Made by a program: the position numbers and the translations under genes | From: Endozoicomonas sp. NE40 | GTDB taxonomy: Bacteria > Pseudomonadota > Gammaproteobacteria > Pseudomonadales > Endozoicomonadaceae | Direction: 5' to 3' | DNA length: 64,000 nucleotides | Assembly: GCF_040549045.1 (NCBI RefSeq) | Contig: NZ_JBEWTB010000002.1 | Coordinates: 434,001 to 498,000 of the forward strand | Notes under the pieces: model-generated | What the model was told of the DNA's origin: nothing | The model's database searches: none | The model's input: only the letters and a program-made list of their open reading frames with translations | Shown: one piece after another, positions 36,416-43,771 of the stretch | Position numbering within the stretch: the first letter of the stretch is position 1 | Layout of the letters: every line of letters starts with the position of its first letter

Positions 36416-36592
36416 ATCAGACAGGCAATGCAGGACCTGTCCGGTATATGGGACGAGCTTTTAACTCCGGAAAAACGCAGGCTCACAGAATTGCTGATTC
36501 ATCGAATCGACCTGACCGCGAACGAAGTCACCATCTACTACAAACCCGACGGTATTGAGGCCGTCACCAGTGAATTTCAGGCCATTCAATAG
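36416..36592 (+). pseudogene. C-terminal remnant of a large serine recombinase
   Basis: An open frame after a TAA at 36413-36415 reads IRQAMQDLSGIWDELLTPEK, then RRLTELLIHRIDLTANEVTI and ends at TAG 36590-36592. The WDxLxPxExxRLxxLLIxRIDL pattern is the C-terminal end of large serine recombinases. The catalytic and recombinase domains are missing. The next gene is the small HTH protein usually placed just after such recombinases, which supports the call. It faces away from the truncated lysis gene. Confidence 0.75.
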
Positions 36593-36604
36593 AGGACACA
36601 CATT

Positions 36605-37030
36605 ATGGCAAAAGTGCTTCACAATGGAGAGGAAACCGTAGAGTTTCTGGAAGAAGAGAACCTGATCAAGGTCACCTTGCCCATCCGTTTATATCACCGT
36701 GGAGGGAAAACCACCATAGAAACGCCGACAGGTGCGATTGACCCGCCGGAGATGAAGCAGTTGCAGATCGCCCTGATTCAGGGACATCGCTGGCTGAAAA
36801 TGCTGATCAGACGAAAGTTTCCGAGTGTGAAAGCACTGGCTGAGAAGGAGAAGGTCGATAAAGCCAGGATTTCAAAGTGCATCCGCCTGACCTGCCTGGC
36901 ACCGGATATCCAGGAAGATATTCTGTGTTATCAGGGTAAGTGGCACCTATCGATGAAAGAGTGCATGAAACCCTTTCCTATGCTTTGGTCGGAGCAGCGG
37001 GAACATTTCAGTCAGGATTCAGTCCAATAA
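36605..37030 (+). CDS. HTH protein associated with serine recombinases
   Basis: A 141-aa protein: a beta N-terminal part (LIKVTLPIRLYHRGGKTTIE), then ALIQGHRWLKMLIRRKFPSV and a helix-turn-helix, AEKEKVDKARISKCIRLTCL, ending with LAPDIQEDIL. This pattern (RRGGRK, then a ParB-like HTH and LAPDI) is that of the small gene directly downstream of large serine recombinases in many elements. AGAGGA precedes ATG 36605. Its partner is a remnant here. Confidence 0.75.
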   Translation: MAKVLHNGEETVEFLEEENLIKVTLPIRLYHRGGKTTIETPTGAIDPPEMKQLQIALIQGHRWLKMLIRRKFPSVKALAEKEKVDKARISKCIRLTCLAPDIQEDILCYQGKWHLSMKECMKPFPMLWSEQREHFSQDSVQ

Positions 37031-37121
37031 ACTATCCAATACGTGTTAGACAAGCAGCTCCGCCTGAGCTTTCCTTGTTTGTAAGAAAAATAATCTATTG
37101 CCACCGGAAAGCGAGGGAAAA

Positions 37122-38069
37122 GTGAAGGACGATCACCAATTACTTATGGAAGCCATTCTTGGCAGCAATATCCCTCTTATTCAAAAGCGGTTGAACTCTG
37201 GCTGTGACATTAATGCCAGAAATCATTGTGGTGAGACTGTTTTACAATCGGCTGTTTCTGCACTGTATGACTACAAGTACAAAATAACCATCCTTGAATA
37301 CTTGCTGTGCCATGGAGCTGACTTCACCCTTATGGACGAAGATCGTACAGGCCCACTTACTGAAGCCGTTATAAACATGGATGCTGAATCTCTCAAACTT
37401 CTGCTTGATCATGGTGCCGACCCTAATGCTGAAGCAGGATTCACAAAGAGAGAAACACTCTATGACGAAGCCGTAGACTGGTACTCATATAAGCATTTCG
37501 ACTGCTTTTGCCTAAGTGGTTTCATCGATGAAGATATTTATGAAGATCATAATCTATGGCTTGAAAGCCTACATCAGCTGGCCAAAGACACCGGTAACCC
37601 GGCTCCGGAGCATCTTTCTATTCTAAGAGGCTACGGTGCAAAATTCTCTTGTGAAATCGAAGCCATCGAAAGAAAGCAGTTTCTTGATGCGCTTAACCCT
37701 GATATGGACGTATATACCATTCATGCAGATGAAGGAATTGGTGAGTTTCTTTGGCACAAAGATAACGGCGATATTTCTTCATTGGTAGGTGCGGGCTCTG
37801 GCTGCGTGGGGGATCGAGGCTCATTCTTCCCAGAGATGTCTGACAGACTTGTTAATGACTGCTGCAAGTGGATGGAGAGCTATATGAAAGCATGCATGGA
37901 AGATCAGTTAAACGATTTCGACTGGACATATTTTAATGACGCGGGGTTAAGCTTGGCGCAGCGTTTGAAAAACGAGCTGGGAAGTCGTGCTAAGGTCTTT
38001 TATTCAAAAGCGTTTGAGGACCCTACAGACGATGAAAGATCCATTGAAATTGAAGCCACTTGTTCGTGA
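37122..38069 (+). CDS. Ankyrin-repeat protein
   Basis: A 315-aa protein; GTG 37122 is preferred because GAGG lies 7 nt upstream, while an in-frame TTG at 37098 has no such site. Three or so ankyrin repeats fill residues 1-130: DINARNHCGETVLQSAV, YLLCHGADFTLMDEDRTGPL, LLLDHGADPNAEAG. The C-terminal 150 residues are Cys- and acid-rich (GAGSGCVGDRGSFFPEM) and not recognised. There is no signal peptide. Ankyrin proteins bind other proteins; in host-associated bacteria some are effectors, but a phage or toxin-immunity link is as likely. Confidence 0.75.
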   Translation: MKDDHQLLMEAILGSNIPLIQKRLNSGCDINARNHCGETVLQSAVSALYDYKYKITILEYLLCHGADFTLMDEDRTGPLTEAVINMDAESLKLLLDHGADPNAEAGFTKRETLYDEAVDWYSYKHFDCFCLSGFIDEDIYEDHNLWLESLHQLAKDTGNPAPEHLSILRGYGAKFSCEIEAIERKQFLDALNPDMDVYTIHADEGIGEFLWHKDNGDISSLVGAGSGCVGDRGSFFPEMSDRLVNDCCKWMESYMKACMEDQLNDFDWTYFNDAGLSLAQRLKNELGSRAKVFYSKAFEDPTDDERSIEIEATCS

Positions 38070-38311
38070 TAAGTTTCTTGCTCTTGCCAGATAAACGACA
38101 AAAAACCACAAAGCAACCTCCAGCCGTTTTATTGAACTAAAACATTGATAATCAAACAAAAACCAAAGTGGAGGAAGTGGTACCTAAGTTCCTCCAGATT
38201 TTCAGAGAAGAGAGAAAAACAGAGAGAAAACCGGGATAAAAATACGTTGGTGGTATTTTGGGAAAAACCGGAAAATACACAAAAAGCCCCGAGACACAGG
38301 CCTATAAACGA
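38070..38311. other. Repeat-rich intergenic region before the tRNA operon
   Basis: No gene is supported here; an open frame at 38145-38393 runs into tRNA-Asp and is rejected. Structures seen: a perfect inverted repeat TGGAGGAA/TTCCTCCA (38169-38176 and 38189-38196), a hairpin AAAATAC/GTATTTT (38239-38245 and 38253-38259), and a 14-bp direct repeat ATAAACGACAAAAA at 38091-38104 and 38304-38317. The second direct-repeat copy overlaps the tRNA terminator. Confidence 0.5.
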
Positions 38312-38317
38312 CAAAAA
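38091..38317. repeat. Direct repeat ATAAACGACAAAAA, possible attachment-site remnant
   Basis: The 14-bp sequence occurs at 38091-38104 and again at 38304-38317, where it forms the start of the tRNA operon terminator. Elements often integrate at tRNA 3' ends or their terminators and leave such duplications. No integrase gene lies between the copies. Confidence 0.4.
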
Positions 38318-38345
38318 CCCGAAGCCTTATGACCTCAGGTTTTTG
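38312..38345 (-). terminator. Terminator of the tRNA-Val/tRNA-Asp operon
   Basis: On the minus strand CAAAAACC pairs with GGTTTTTG (38338-38345 with 38312-38319), with further partial pairing of TGAGG and CTTCG inside. It lies 6 nt after the tRNA-Asp CCA end. The stem carries A- and T-runs on both sides, so it may work in both directions. Confidence 0.75.
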
Positions 38346-38351
38346 AAAATA

Positions 38352-38428
38352 TGGCGGACCGGACGGGACTCGAACCCGCGACCTCCGGCGTGACAGGCCG
38401 GCATTCTAACCAACTGAACTACCGGTCC
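38352..38428 (-). tRNA. tRNA-Asp (GTC)
   Basis: The minus strand gives GGACCGG...CCGGTCC acceptor arms, a TAGTTCAGTTGGTTAGAA D-arm, anticodon loop CCTGTCACG with GTC, and GGGTTCGAGTCCC T-arm, with CCA encoded. It closely matches enterobacterial tRNA-Asp. It is second in an operon after tRNA-Val. Confidence 0.97.
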
Positions 38429-38465
38429 GCATATTCTTTGTGAAGCAAATGCTTCAAACAGTATT

Positions 38466-38541
38466 TGGTGGGTGATGACGGGATCGAACCGCCGACCCTC
38501 TGCTTGTAAGGCAGATGCTCTCCCAGCTGAGCTAATCACCC
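38466..38541 (-). tRNA. tRNA-Val (TAC)
   Basis: The minus strand gives GGGTGAT/ATCACCC acceptor arms, TAGCTCAGCTGGGAGAG D-arm, anticodon loop CCTTACAAG with TAC, GGTTCGATCCC T-arm and encoded CCA. It lies 37 nt before tRNA-Asp and behind a clear promoter. Confidence 0.97.
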
Positions 38542-38556
38542 TGTCAGCGGATTTGA

Positions 38557-38584
38557 ATTTTACGGATTGAGTGAAAGGAGTCAA
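38557..38584 (-). promoter_or_regulatory. Sigma70-type promoter of the tRNA operon
   Basis: Minus strand: -35 TTGACT (38584-38579), 16-bp spacer, -10 TAAAAT (38562-38557), then 15 nt to the 5' end of tRNA-Val. A GC-rich stretch follows the -10 box, a feature often seen in stringently controlled promoters. Confidence 0.8.
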
Positions 38585-38600
38585 CAATTTTTTACCGAAA

Positions 38601-38616
38601 ATATTTGTTCAAATAT
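38601..38616 (-). terminator. Weak hairpin after gspM
   Basis: ATATTT and AAATAT pair around GTTC immediately after the gspM stop, followed on the minus strand by TTTTCGG. This AT-rich stem is weak; it may only partly stop the gsp transcript, which otherwise runs on into the tRNA genes. Confidence 0.35.
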
Positions 38617-38618
38617 AG

Positions 38619-39137
38619 TCAGTTAGACAAATGAAGATAGATTTTCACCCGCCCTTCTTCTTTGCCTTTATCCAGCCTGACCTGCTGGACTGTCAGGTTA
38701 AACTTGGTGCTAAGTACGACCAGCCAACTCAGAAATTTCTGGTACGCTGCATCTTCAATCCAGACCCCCAGTCCCTTCCTGTCAGGCTGTACGCGACTCA
38801 GCGTAACACCTGCCTGCTTTGCGGTGCTGGCAACGATGGATGAAATCTCTCGTTGTCCACCAGCCGTTTTCTGTTTTCGCTGTTGGTCTTTGGCTGATTC
38901 ATAATTATCACTCATCCATTCCAGAACAACCTGCTGTCTTTGATAATCTTCTTTCTGACTACTATTCCAGCTACTTAACGGCTCCCAGATCAGCAGATAA
39001 ACCAGTGCTGCTGCCAAAAAAGTCCCTAACCACTGTAAAGCCTGTCGATCCCTTGATGACAGAAGCTCGTATCGGGTCTGCAACTGCTGCCACAAAGGGT
39101 TTTCCTGTATTTCTGCAATTAACTTGTGCATTCCCAT
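38619..39137 (-). CDS. gspM: Type II secretion protein GspM
   Basis: A 172-aa inner-membrane protein of the T2SS assembly platform that partners GspL. A short cytoplasmic N-terminus is followed by one membrane helix (TFLAAALVYLLIWEPL, about 39-54), then a coiled region (QKEDYQRQQVVLEWM) and a ferredoxin-like periplasmic domain (GVTLSRVQPDRKGLGVWIED; LSTKFNLTVQQVRLDKG). It is the last gene of the minus-strand gsp operon, 3 nt after gspL. Confidence 0.93.
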   Translation of the reverse strand: MGMHKLIAEIQENPLWQQLQTRYELLSSRDRQALQWLGTFLAAALVYLLIWEPLSSWNSSQKEDYQRQQVVLEWMSDNYESAKDQQRKQKTAGGQREISSIVASTAKQAGVTLSRVQPDRKGLGVWIEDAAYQKFLSWLVVLSTKFNLTVQQVRLDKGKEEGRVKIYLHLSN

Positions 39138-39140
39138 AAA

Positions 39141-40547
39141 TCACCTGCTGATGGTCATTCTTGCGTTAACACCGCTTTTTTCCTGATTGGCGCTATCCAG
39201 CTTTGCCATCAGTCCCGCCGATTTGGTCGCAGCAAGCAGCTTGTCGACAGATTCCAGGCTTTCTGCTCTTAACTCCAGTACAAGATTGCCGGTCGTATCA
39301 TTAAAGTCCATGCTGACGGGCTTTATTTTAGCCTCAGGTAAAGAAGCAGACACTGCGGATACTTTTTGCAACAAAGGCAGGAATGGCTTGCTGCCAGGAT
39401 GGTTGCCTGCTGTTTTGAGCCTGCTTTCCATTCGGCTTTTAACATTGATAGACCGATGTTCACTATCCAGGGCGTCCCTGACCTGCTGATCCTGCGGGAA
39501 GACTTCAAGGTACAAGGCTGCGCTTTGATCCCAGAACTGACCAGCCTGGTGTTGGAAAGTCACACCTTCCCCAACCATCAGCCCAATTTCCAGCATCAGC
39601 CAGAGGCTGGCAACCAGCGCAATGGGTTTCCATTTACGTAAACGTCGACTGGCCCGTCTGGGACACTGGTAAGCACCTGAACGCAAATCAACCAGTGCCG
39701 AACGAATATTTTTACGCCGTGAAAAGTAGAGGCTGGCAAAATGCTCAAAAACAGAAACATTCACACCTTTCTCTTCAACCAGCCACCCTTGCTCTGCCAG
39801 CCAGGAGCGTACCTGTTCAAACTTGTCATCATCAAGCGAGAAAGCACCTTCAGGAAACTGTAGTTTTATACTGGTTACGGCAGGCAAGCCTGGCTCAAGG
39901 TCAGGACTCTGAACAATATCATTGTCACTCCCTGAACGGTTTAACCCCTCCAGGACGAAACGTAACGCATCATAATCCAGATGATTGGAACTCTGACCGG
40001 GAATCACGACATTAACGGACTGGCTCTCCATCAGGATCAACACCTGACCCGCTTCCGTTTCAAGCAACTGGGTTTCAGCCAGGGCATTATCAATACTCAA
40101 CCCCTGCCCATCCATAACAGCCAGTAAAGTCTGAAACTGCTTATGGGAAAACCCGGATACTGAAACATTCTCTTTGCCTGAAGACAACTGGCTGGCCAGA
40201 TGCAGAGTATCAACATCTTCTGCAAGATCCTCTTCCAGCATATAAGGCAGAGCCGTGTTCAGGTGTTTGCGCTGCCCGCTGTTGATAGGCAGCAGTCGAT
40301 GAAAGGCAAATGTTCCCGGCAGTAGCACAGTCACCAGGTCAGGAAGGTGGTCTTCCTCTATCTGAGCACTCTGGTCGGTTTCTATACCCCTGACTGCAAG
40401 ATAGTCTCTTTTGATATTTCCCAGTTCCGAAACATGAACATCTCCCTGCAGTTCGCCATGTCCGGAAAATATCCCCCACTGAGTCAGCGTACTGCCACTG
40501 ATTACAGCTGAGGGAGGGTGAATACGTAGTAACAGGATGCTTTTCAT
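39141..40547 (-). CDS. gspL: Type II secretion protein GspL
   Basis: A 468-aa protein that couples the GspE ATPase to the periplasmic T2SS parts. The N-terminal 330 residues form an actin-like cytoplasmic domain (LVTVLLPGTFAFHRLLPIN, ALPYMLEEDLAEDVDTLH). A membrane helix follows (KPIALVASLWLMLEIGLMVG), then a periplasmic domain ending ESVDKLLAATKSAGLMAKLD. It is upstream of gspM with a 3-nt gap. Confidence 0.95.
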   Translation of the reverse strand: MKSILLLRIHPPSAVISGSTLTQWGIFSGHGELQGDVHVSELGNIKRDYLAVRGIETDQSAQIEEDHLPDLVTVLLPGTFAFHRLLPINSGQRKHLNTALPYMLEEDLAEDVDTLHLASQLSSGKENVSVSGFSHKQFQTLLAVMDGQGLSIDNALAETQLLETEAGQVLILMESQSVNVVIPGQSSNHLDYDALRFVLEGLNRSGSDNDIVQSPDLEPGLPAVTSIKLQFPEGAFSLDDDKFEQVRSWLAEQGWLVEEKGVNVSVFEHFASLYFSRRKNIRSALVDLRSGAYQCPRRASRRLRKWKPIALVASLWLMLEIGLMVGEGVTFQHQAGQFWDQSAALYLEVFPQDQQVRDALDSEHRSINVKSRMESRLKTAGNHPGSKPFLPLLQKVSAVSASLPEAKIKPVSMDFNDTTGNLVLELRAESLESVDKLLAATKSAGLMAKLDSANQEKSGVNARMTISR

Positions 40548-40556
40548 TGTTAGACC

Positions 40557-41525
40557 TCAGGATTCCTTATTGGCTGTCACCCAATAGTCGTTCGGTCCAA
40601 TTTCACGCCCTGCGACTTGAACCTGTCCATCAGCATTACGAACCAGTAACGTTCTCATATAGAAAACGGTGTCCCGGTACGTTGCTTTTATATAAACGTT
40701 AAAATAACTACTGCTAAACTCAAATCCCGCCGCTTTTAGTTCTGCGGTTTTATCTTTAAGGGCCGGTAACTTTGTCATATCTTCCAGTTTGGCAAAGCCT
40801 TCACCGGTACGGGAATCAATAATAGTCTGTGCATCCCCTTCTGTAATTTTATCAGACAGGGAACGCAACACTTCTGGTAATGCACTGTTGACATTGACTT
40901 TGGAATCTTTTGGCAAGGCAGTCACCAGAGGAGTCAGTAATTCAAACTCTTCTTTGCCAACTCCCTGAATTAAGCGTAACTCTGACAGCGACACCAGCGG
41001 GAAGTCAGCGGTTCTGCGAGGTGGGTCAAGAACAAGATAGTGGTTATCTTCAGCTCCGGTCTCTGACGGTTCCTGTTCACTGTCAATCCAGTCTTTGATG
41101 GTATATGTCAACTGTATATCAATTCCAAGGTTCTGCAGGATAGTTTCAAATTGAGTCGTATACCGCTTTCCATCCAGCGCTTCTGCATTCAGCCAGTTAA
41201 GATTGAAGCGGCCATTCTCATCAACAATCTGCACTTCGATGTCCCCTTGCTCAACCGGATATCCAACGGTCTTAACATTCCAGCGCTCCCCCTCGTGATC
41301 CACCTGCCGCTTCTTTTTTTTATCCTCTTCAAAATCCTGCTCCAGTAGCAAGGCGACATACTGCTCTGCGGAAAGGGCGTGATGTTTGGCCTGAATTCGC
41401 TCAAGAAACCGGCTGTTTTTTTCAGTATGTAACCAGAGGCTGGTCACCATTTGTGATGCCATAAGCGTAATCATGGAAAAAATAAGCAGTACATAGATCA
41501 GGGCTATGCCTCTTTGCTGATTCAT
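40557..41525 (-). CDS. gspK: Type II secretion minor pseudopilin GspK
   Basis: A 322-aa minor pseudopilin that tips the pseudopilus with GspI and GspJ. Start chosen at ATG 41525, which gives a short leader MNQQRG before IALIYVLLIFSMITLMAS; a frame nine codons longer overlaps gspJ. GspK lacks the Glu at mature position 5, as usual. GRFNLNWL, then TIKDWIDSEQEPSETGAED (metal-binding region) and VNVNSALPEVLRSLSD-like KVNVNSALPEV are typical. Confidence 0.93.
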   Translation of the reverse strand: MNQQRGIALIYVLLIFSMITLMASQMVTSLWLHTEKNSRFLERIQAKHHALSAEQYVALLLEQDFEEDKKKKRQVDHEGERWNVKTVGYPVEQGDIEVQIVDENGRFNLNWLNAEALDGKRYTTQFETILQNLGIDIQLTYTIKDWIDSEQEPSETGAEDNHYLVLDPPRRTADFPLVSLSELRLIQGVGKEEFELLTPLVTALPKDSKVNVNSALPEVLRSLSDKITEGDAQTIIDSRTGEGFAKLEDMTKLPALKDKTAELKAAGFEFSSSYFNVYIKATYRDTVFYMRTLLVRNADGQVQVAGREIGPNDYWVTANKES

Positions 41526-41532
41526 TGAGGCT

Positions 41533-42306
41533 TCAATCATCATCGTCGTCAAACTCCCCTTCGACCTGTGAAGCCTGATCCTTTCTCTTCTTGTTTTCAG
41601 CCTTGTCTTTTTCCTCTTCAGGCTTAGGCTTCTGGCTTTCAGAAGGCTTATAAGTCAGCAGTGGTAACATCGTCGTTAAAACCCCGTATTCTTTGTGCTG
41701 AAGCGTCAACTCAATAGCATGGGGCATTTGTGGACGTTCTTCCCCCCCTCCTCCTTCTTTACCGGCAGCGGTTGCAGCGGTTTGAGCTGCCTGCTGTTGT
41801 CCCTGATTTTTTGGTGGCCATGAGAGTTGCCAGCGTTTTTTCTCATCCATAAACTTTAGCCGGACGCCCGTCACACCACTCATCAACACCTGTCGAACCA
41901 CCACCGGATCTGGCGCCCTGTCCAACATTAGCCAGTAGTACCTGACTAACTCATCCTCCTCCAGGCTGTAGGCAACCCTCTGCATATTGCTCCGGATTTC
42001 CTGAATCGGGTTACGCCATCCAAATCGGGTAAACTCCAGCAGTTCTCCATTTTTCCCGGGAGCCAGCATGGCCTTTCGCCGGTCTCCAAACTCATCCCGA
42101 ATAGGTCTGGGGGCAACCTGAAACAGGTCTTTTTCAATCACAACCATGGCTCTCTGCAGTCCATCAAGACGATCCAGAATCCCGTCAGTTACCTGCTGAG
42201 CCCGGCTGACTGAATCGAACAGTTTATAAGCTGCGGTACTGATCATGGCGAAAATCAGTATCGCAATCATTAACTCAATCAGTGTAAAGCCCCGGCTCTG
42301 CTTCAT
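41533..42306 (-). CDS. gspJ: Type II secretion minor pseudopilin GspJ
   Basis: A 257-aa minor pseudopilin. The prepilin leader is MKQSRG, cleaved before FTLIELMIAILIFAMISTAAY. LDGLQRAMVVIEKDLFQVAPRPIRDEFG is characteristic. An unusual C-terminal tail of about 45 residues rich in Lys, Glu and Asp (KPKPEEEKDKAENKKRK, then FDDDDD) follows the pseudopilin domain. A Gln/Ala-rich loop (KNQGQQQAAQTAATAAGKEG) interrupts it. It overlaps gspI by 4 nt. Confidence 0.94.
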   Translation of the reverse strand: MKQSRGFTLIELMIAILIFAMISTAAYKLFDSVSRAQQVTDGILDRLDGLQRAMVVIEKDLFQVAPRPIRDEFGDRRKAMLAPGKNGELLEFTRFGWRNPIQEIRSNMQRVAYSLEEDELVRYYWLMLDRAPDPVVVRQVLMSGVTGVRLKFMDEKKRWQLSWPPKNQGQQQAAQTAATAAGKEGGGGEERPQMPHAIELTLQHKEYGVLTTMLPLLTYKPSESQKPKPEEEKDKAENKKRKDQASQVEGEFDDDDD

Positions 42307-42713
42307 TTTTTGGGCTTCCTGAAATACGAAGTCAATGAATACAGCCCTGTCTCATCGTCCTCTGGCTTGGCTCGACCGATAAATACTTCGACCACCACCT
42401 TTCTGAAATCAGGAAAACTGGTGGTTCGGGTCACTTGACGTATATACCAGTCATAACCGGCATAGGTGTCGTTTTTTCCCTTGACACCTTTGTCCGGCCA
42501 TTCCTTTTCAGCCTGTAAACGGCTCATGTAATGATCAGCCACCTGGGCCGCCAGAACTTTTTCCTGCATATACCTTGTCTGACGAATACTGTTCCCATCC
42601 GACAACATCAGCATGGCAGCCGCTACCGCAAAAACAGCAAGCGCTACCATCACTTCAATCAGCGTAAACCCTCTGCTGTGGTCAGCGGGTAACCTCAATA
42701 TCCGACAATCCAT
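42303..42713 (-). CDS. gspI: Type II secretion minor pseudopilin GspI
   Basis: A 136-aa minor pseudopilin. ATG 42713 (MDCRILRLPADHSRG) is the most likely start; it lies inside the end of gspH (32-nt overlap) and has no clear Shine-Dalgarno site. Cleavage is expected before FTLIEVMVALAVFAVAAAML. RYMQEKVLAAQVADHYMSRLQ and YDWYIRQVTRT follow the family pattern. Confidence 0.9.
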   Translation of the reverse strand: MDCRILRLPADHSRGFTLIEVMVALAVFAVAAAMLMLSDGNSIRQTRYMQEKVLAAQVADHYMSRLQAEKEWPDKGVKGKNDTYAGYDWYIRQVTRTTSFPDFRKVVVEVFIGRAKPEDDETGLYSLTSYFRKPKK

Positions 42714-43185
42714 CGGTTTGCAAAACCACCGTTTGTTTTTTGTTTTCCACGGGACTGACGGACAATGCAAAAGGCGTAACCTGTCTGTCAGAGTAAAATA
42801 CGATCGAAGGTCCTTCGTCAGTGATATCCAGGGCAGGCAGTGCCACGTCTGCGGTATTCAATATCATCTGTATGGATGCAGGGGGTCGGTAGGGCTGGAA
42901 AGGCGTTTCGTTGATGGGTAACCATTCCTTGCCTTCCAGAGGCAGAACCCACCAGCGATAAAAACCGTCCTCGCCAATCGAAAAACCATATTCAGCATTT
43001 TCCAGCAGAGCTTTGTCCCGTACCTGTTCAAACAGCACCTGTAGACGTCCTGCCTGCTGCTGAGTGGTTTTCTGGACACTTCCTGTAATTGGGCTCAACA
43101 GGGTAATACCCAGCAGTATGCCGATGATCAGAAGGACGACCAGCAGCTCTACCAGAGTAAAACCCTGTTGCAACTTTAATTTCAC
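42682..43185 (-). CDS. gspH: Type II secretion minor pseudopilin GspH
   Basis: A 167-aa minor pseudopilin. Leader MKLKLQQG, then FTLVELLVVLLIIGILLGI. GRLQVLFEQVRDKALLENAEYGFSIGEDGFYRWW matches GspH. The start is GTG at 43185, overlapping the gspG stop by 4 nt (GTGA), so it depends on translational coupling. Confidence 0.93.
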   Translation of the reverse strand: MKLKLQQGFTLVELLVVLLIIGILLGITLLSPITGSVQKTTQQQAGRLQVLFEQVRDKALLENAEYGFSIGEDGFYRWWVLPLEGKEWLPINETPFQPYRPPASIQMILNTADVALPALDITDEGPSIVFYSDRQVTPFALSVSPVENKKQTVVLQTDGLSDIEVTR

Positions 43186-43661
43186 GAATCGGTATCGTCC
43201 CAGTTGGTAATATCAGCATCCAGGCCATCTCCTCCCTCTCGCCCGTCAGCACCCTGCGAATAGAGATCGTACTTCCCATGGTTGCCCGGTTGCAGATACA
43301 GGTAAGGATTTCCCCAGGGGTCAACCGGCATCCGCTTCAGATAGCCTTCCGGGTTCCAGCTTCTGGGCTCTGGTGCAACAGTGGGCTTTTTAACCAGAGC
43401 ATCCAGTCCCTGGTCAGTATTTGGGTAAAAACCATTATCGAGTCTGAACAGTTCCAACGCCTGAGAAATCGTTTCTATATCTGAACGAGCTACCGTTACC
43501 TTGGCCTGATCAGGACGACTGAGAATTTTTGGTGCCACCATAGCCGCCAGAATTCCAAGAATTACCACAACCACCATTATCTCGATCAGCGTGAAACCAG
43601 CCTGACGGAATGCTCCCCCTGATCGTTTGTTATATCGCTCTTTTCGTATATGTAGCTTCAT
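43182..43661 (-). CDS. gspG: Type II secretion major pseudopilin GspG
   Basis: A 159-aa major pseudopilin that polymerises into the T2SS pseudopilus. The leader of 22 residues (MKLHIRKERYNKRSGGAFRQAG) is long; the mature protein begins FTLIEIMVVVVILGILAAMV. The conserved PKILSRPDQAKVTVARSDI and DNGFYPNTDQGLDALV regions, and calcium-site residues near GADGREGGDGLDADITNWD, are present. It is separated from gspF by a 110-nt gap. Confidence 0.97.
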   Translation of the reverse strand: MKLHIRKERYNKRSGGAFRQAGFTLIEIMVVVVILGILAAMVAPKILSRPDQAKVTVARSDIETISQALELFRLDNGFYPNTDQGLDALVKKPTVAPEPRSWNPEGYLKRMPVDPWGNPYLYLQPGNHGKYDLYSQGADGREGGDGLDADITNWDDTDS

Positions 43662-43771
43662 TATTCACTGACCTCGTTAATGAATTCCCTGACACAGCCA
43701 TCCGTTAATCGCTCCACTTTTAATTGCCTCTCACATAATCGCCTCACTCTTAACCGTCTCAAGGCTCACGA

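Noticed and set aside
38145..38393. Open frame of 82 codons on the plus strand
   Set aside because: It runs across the tRNA terminator and into antisense tRNA-Asp; composition is lysine-rich and non-natural.
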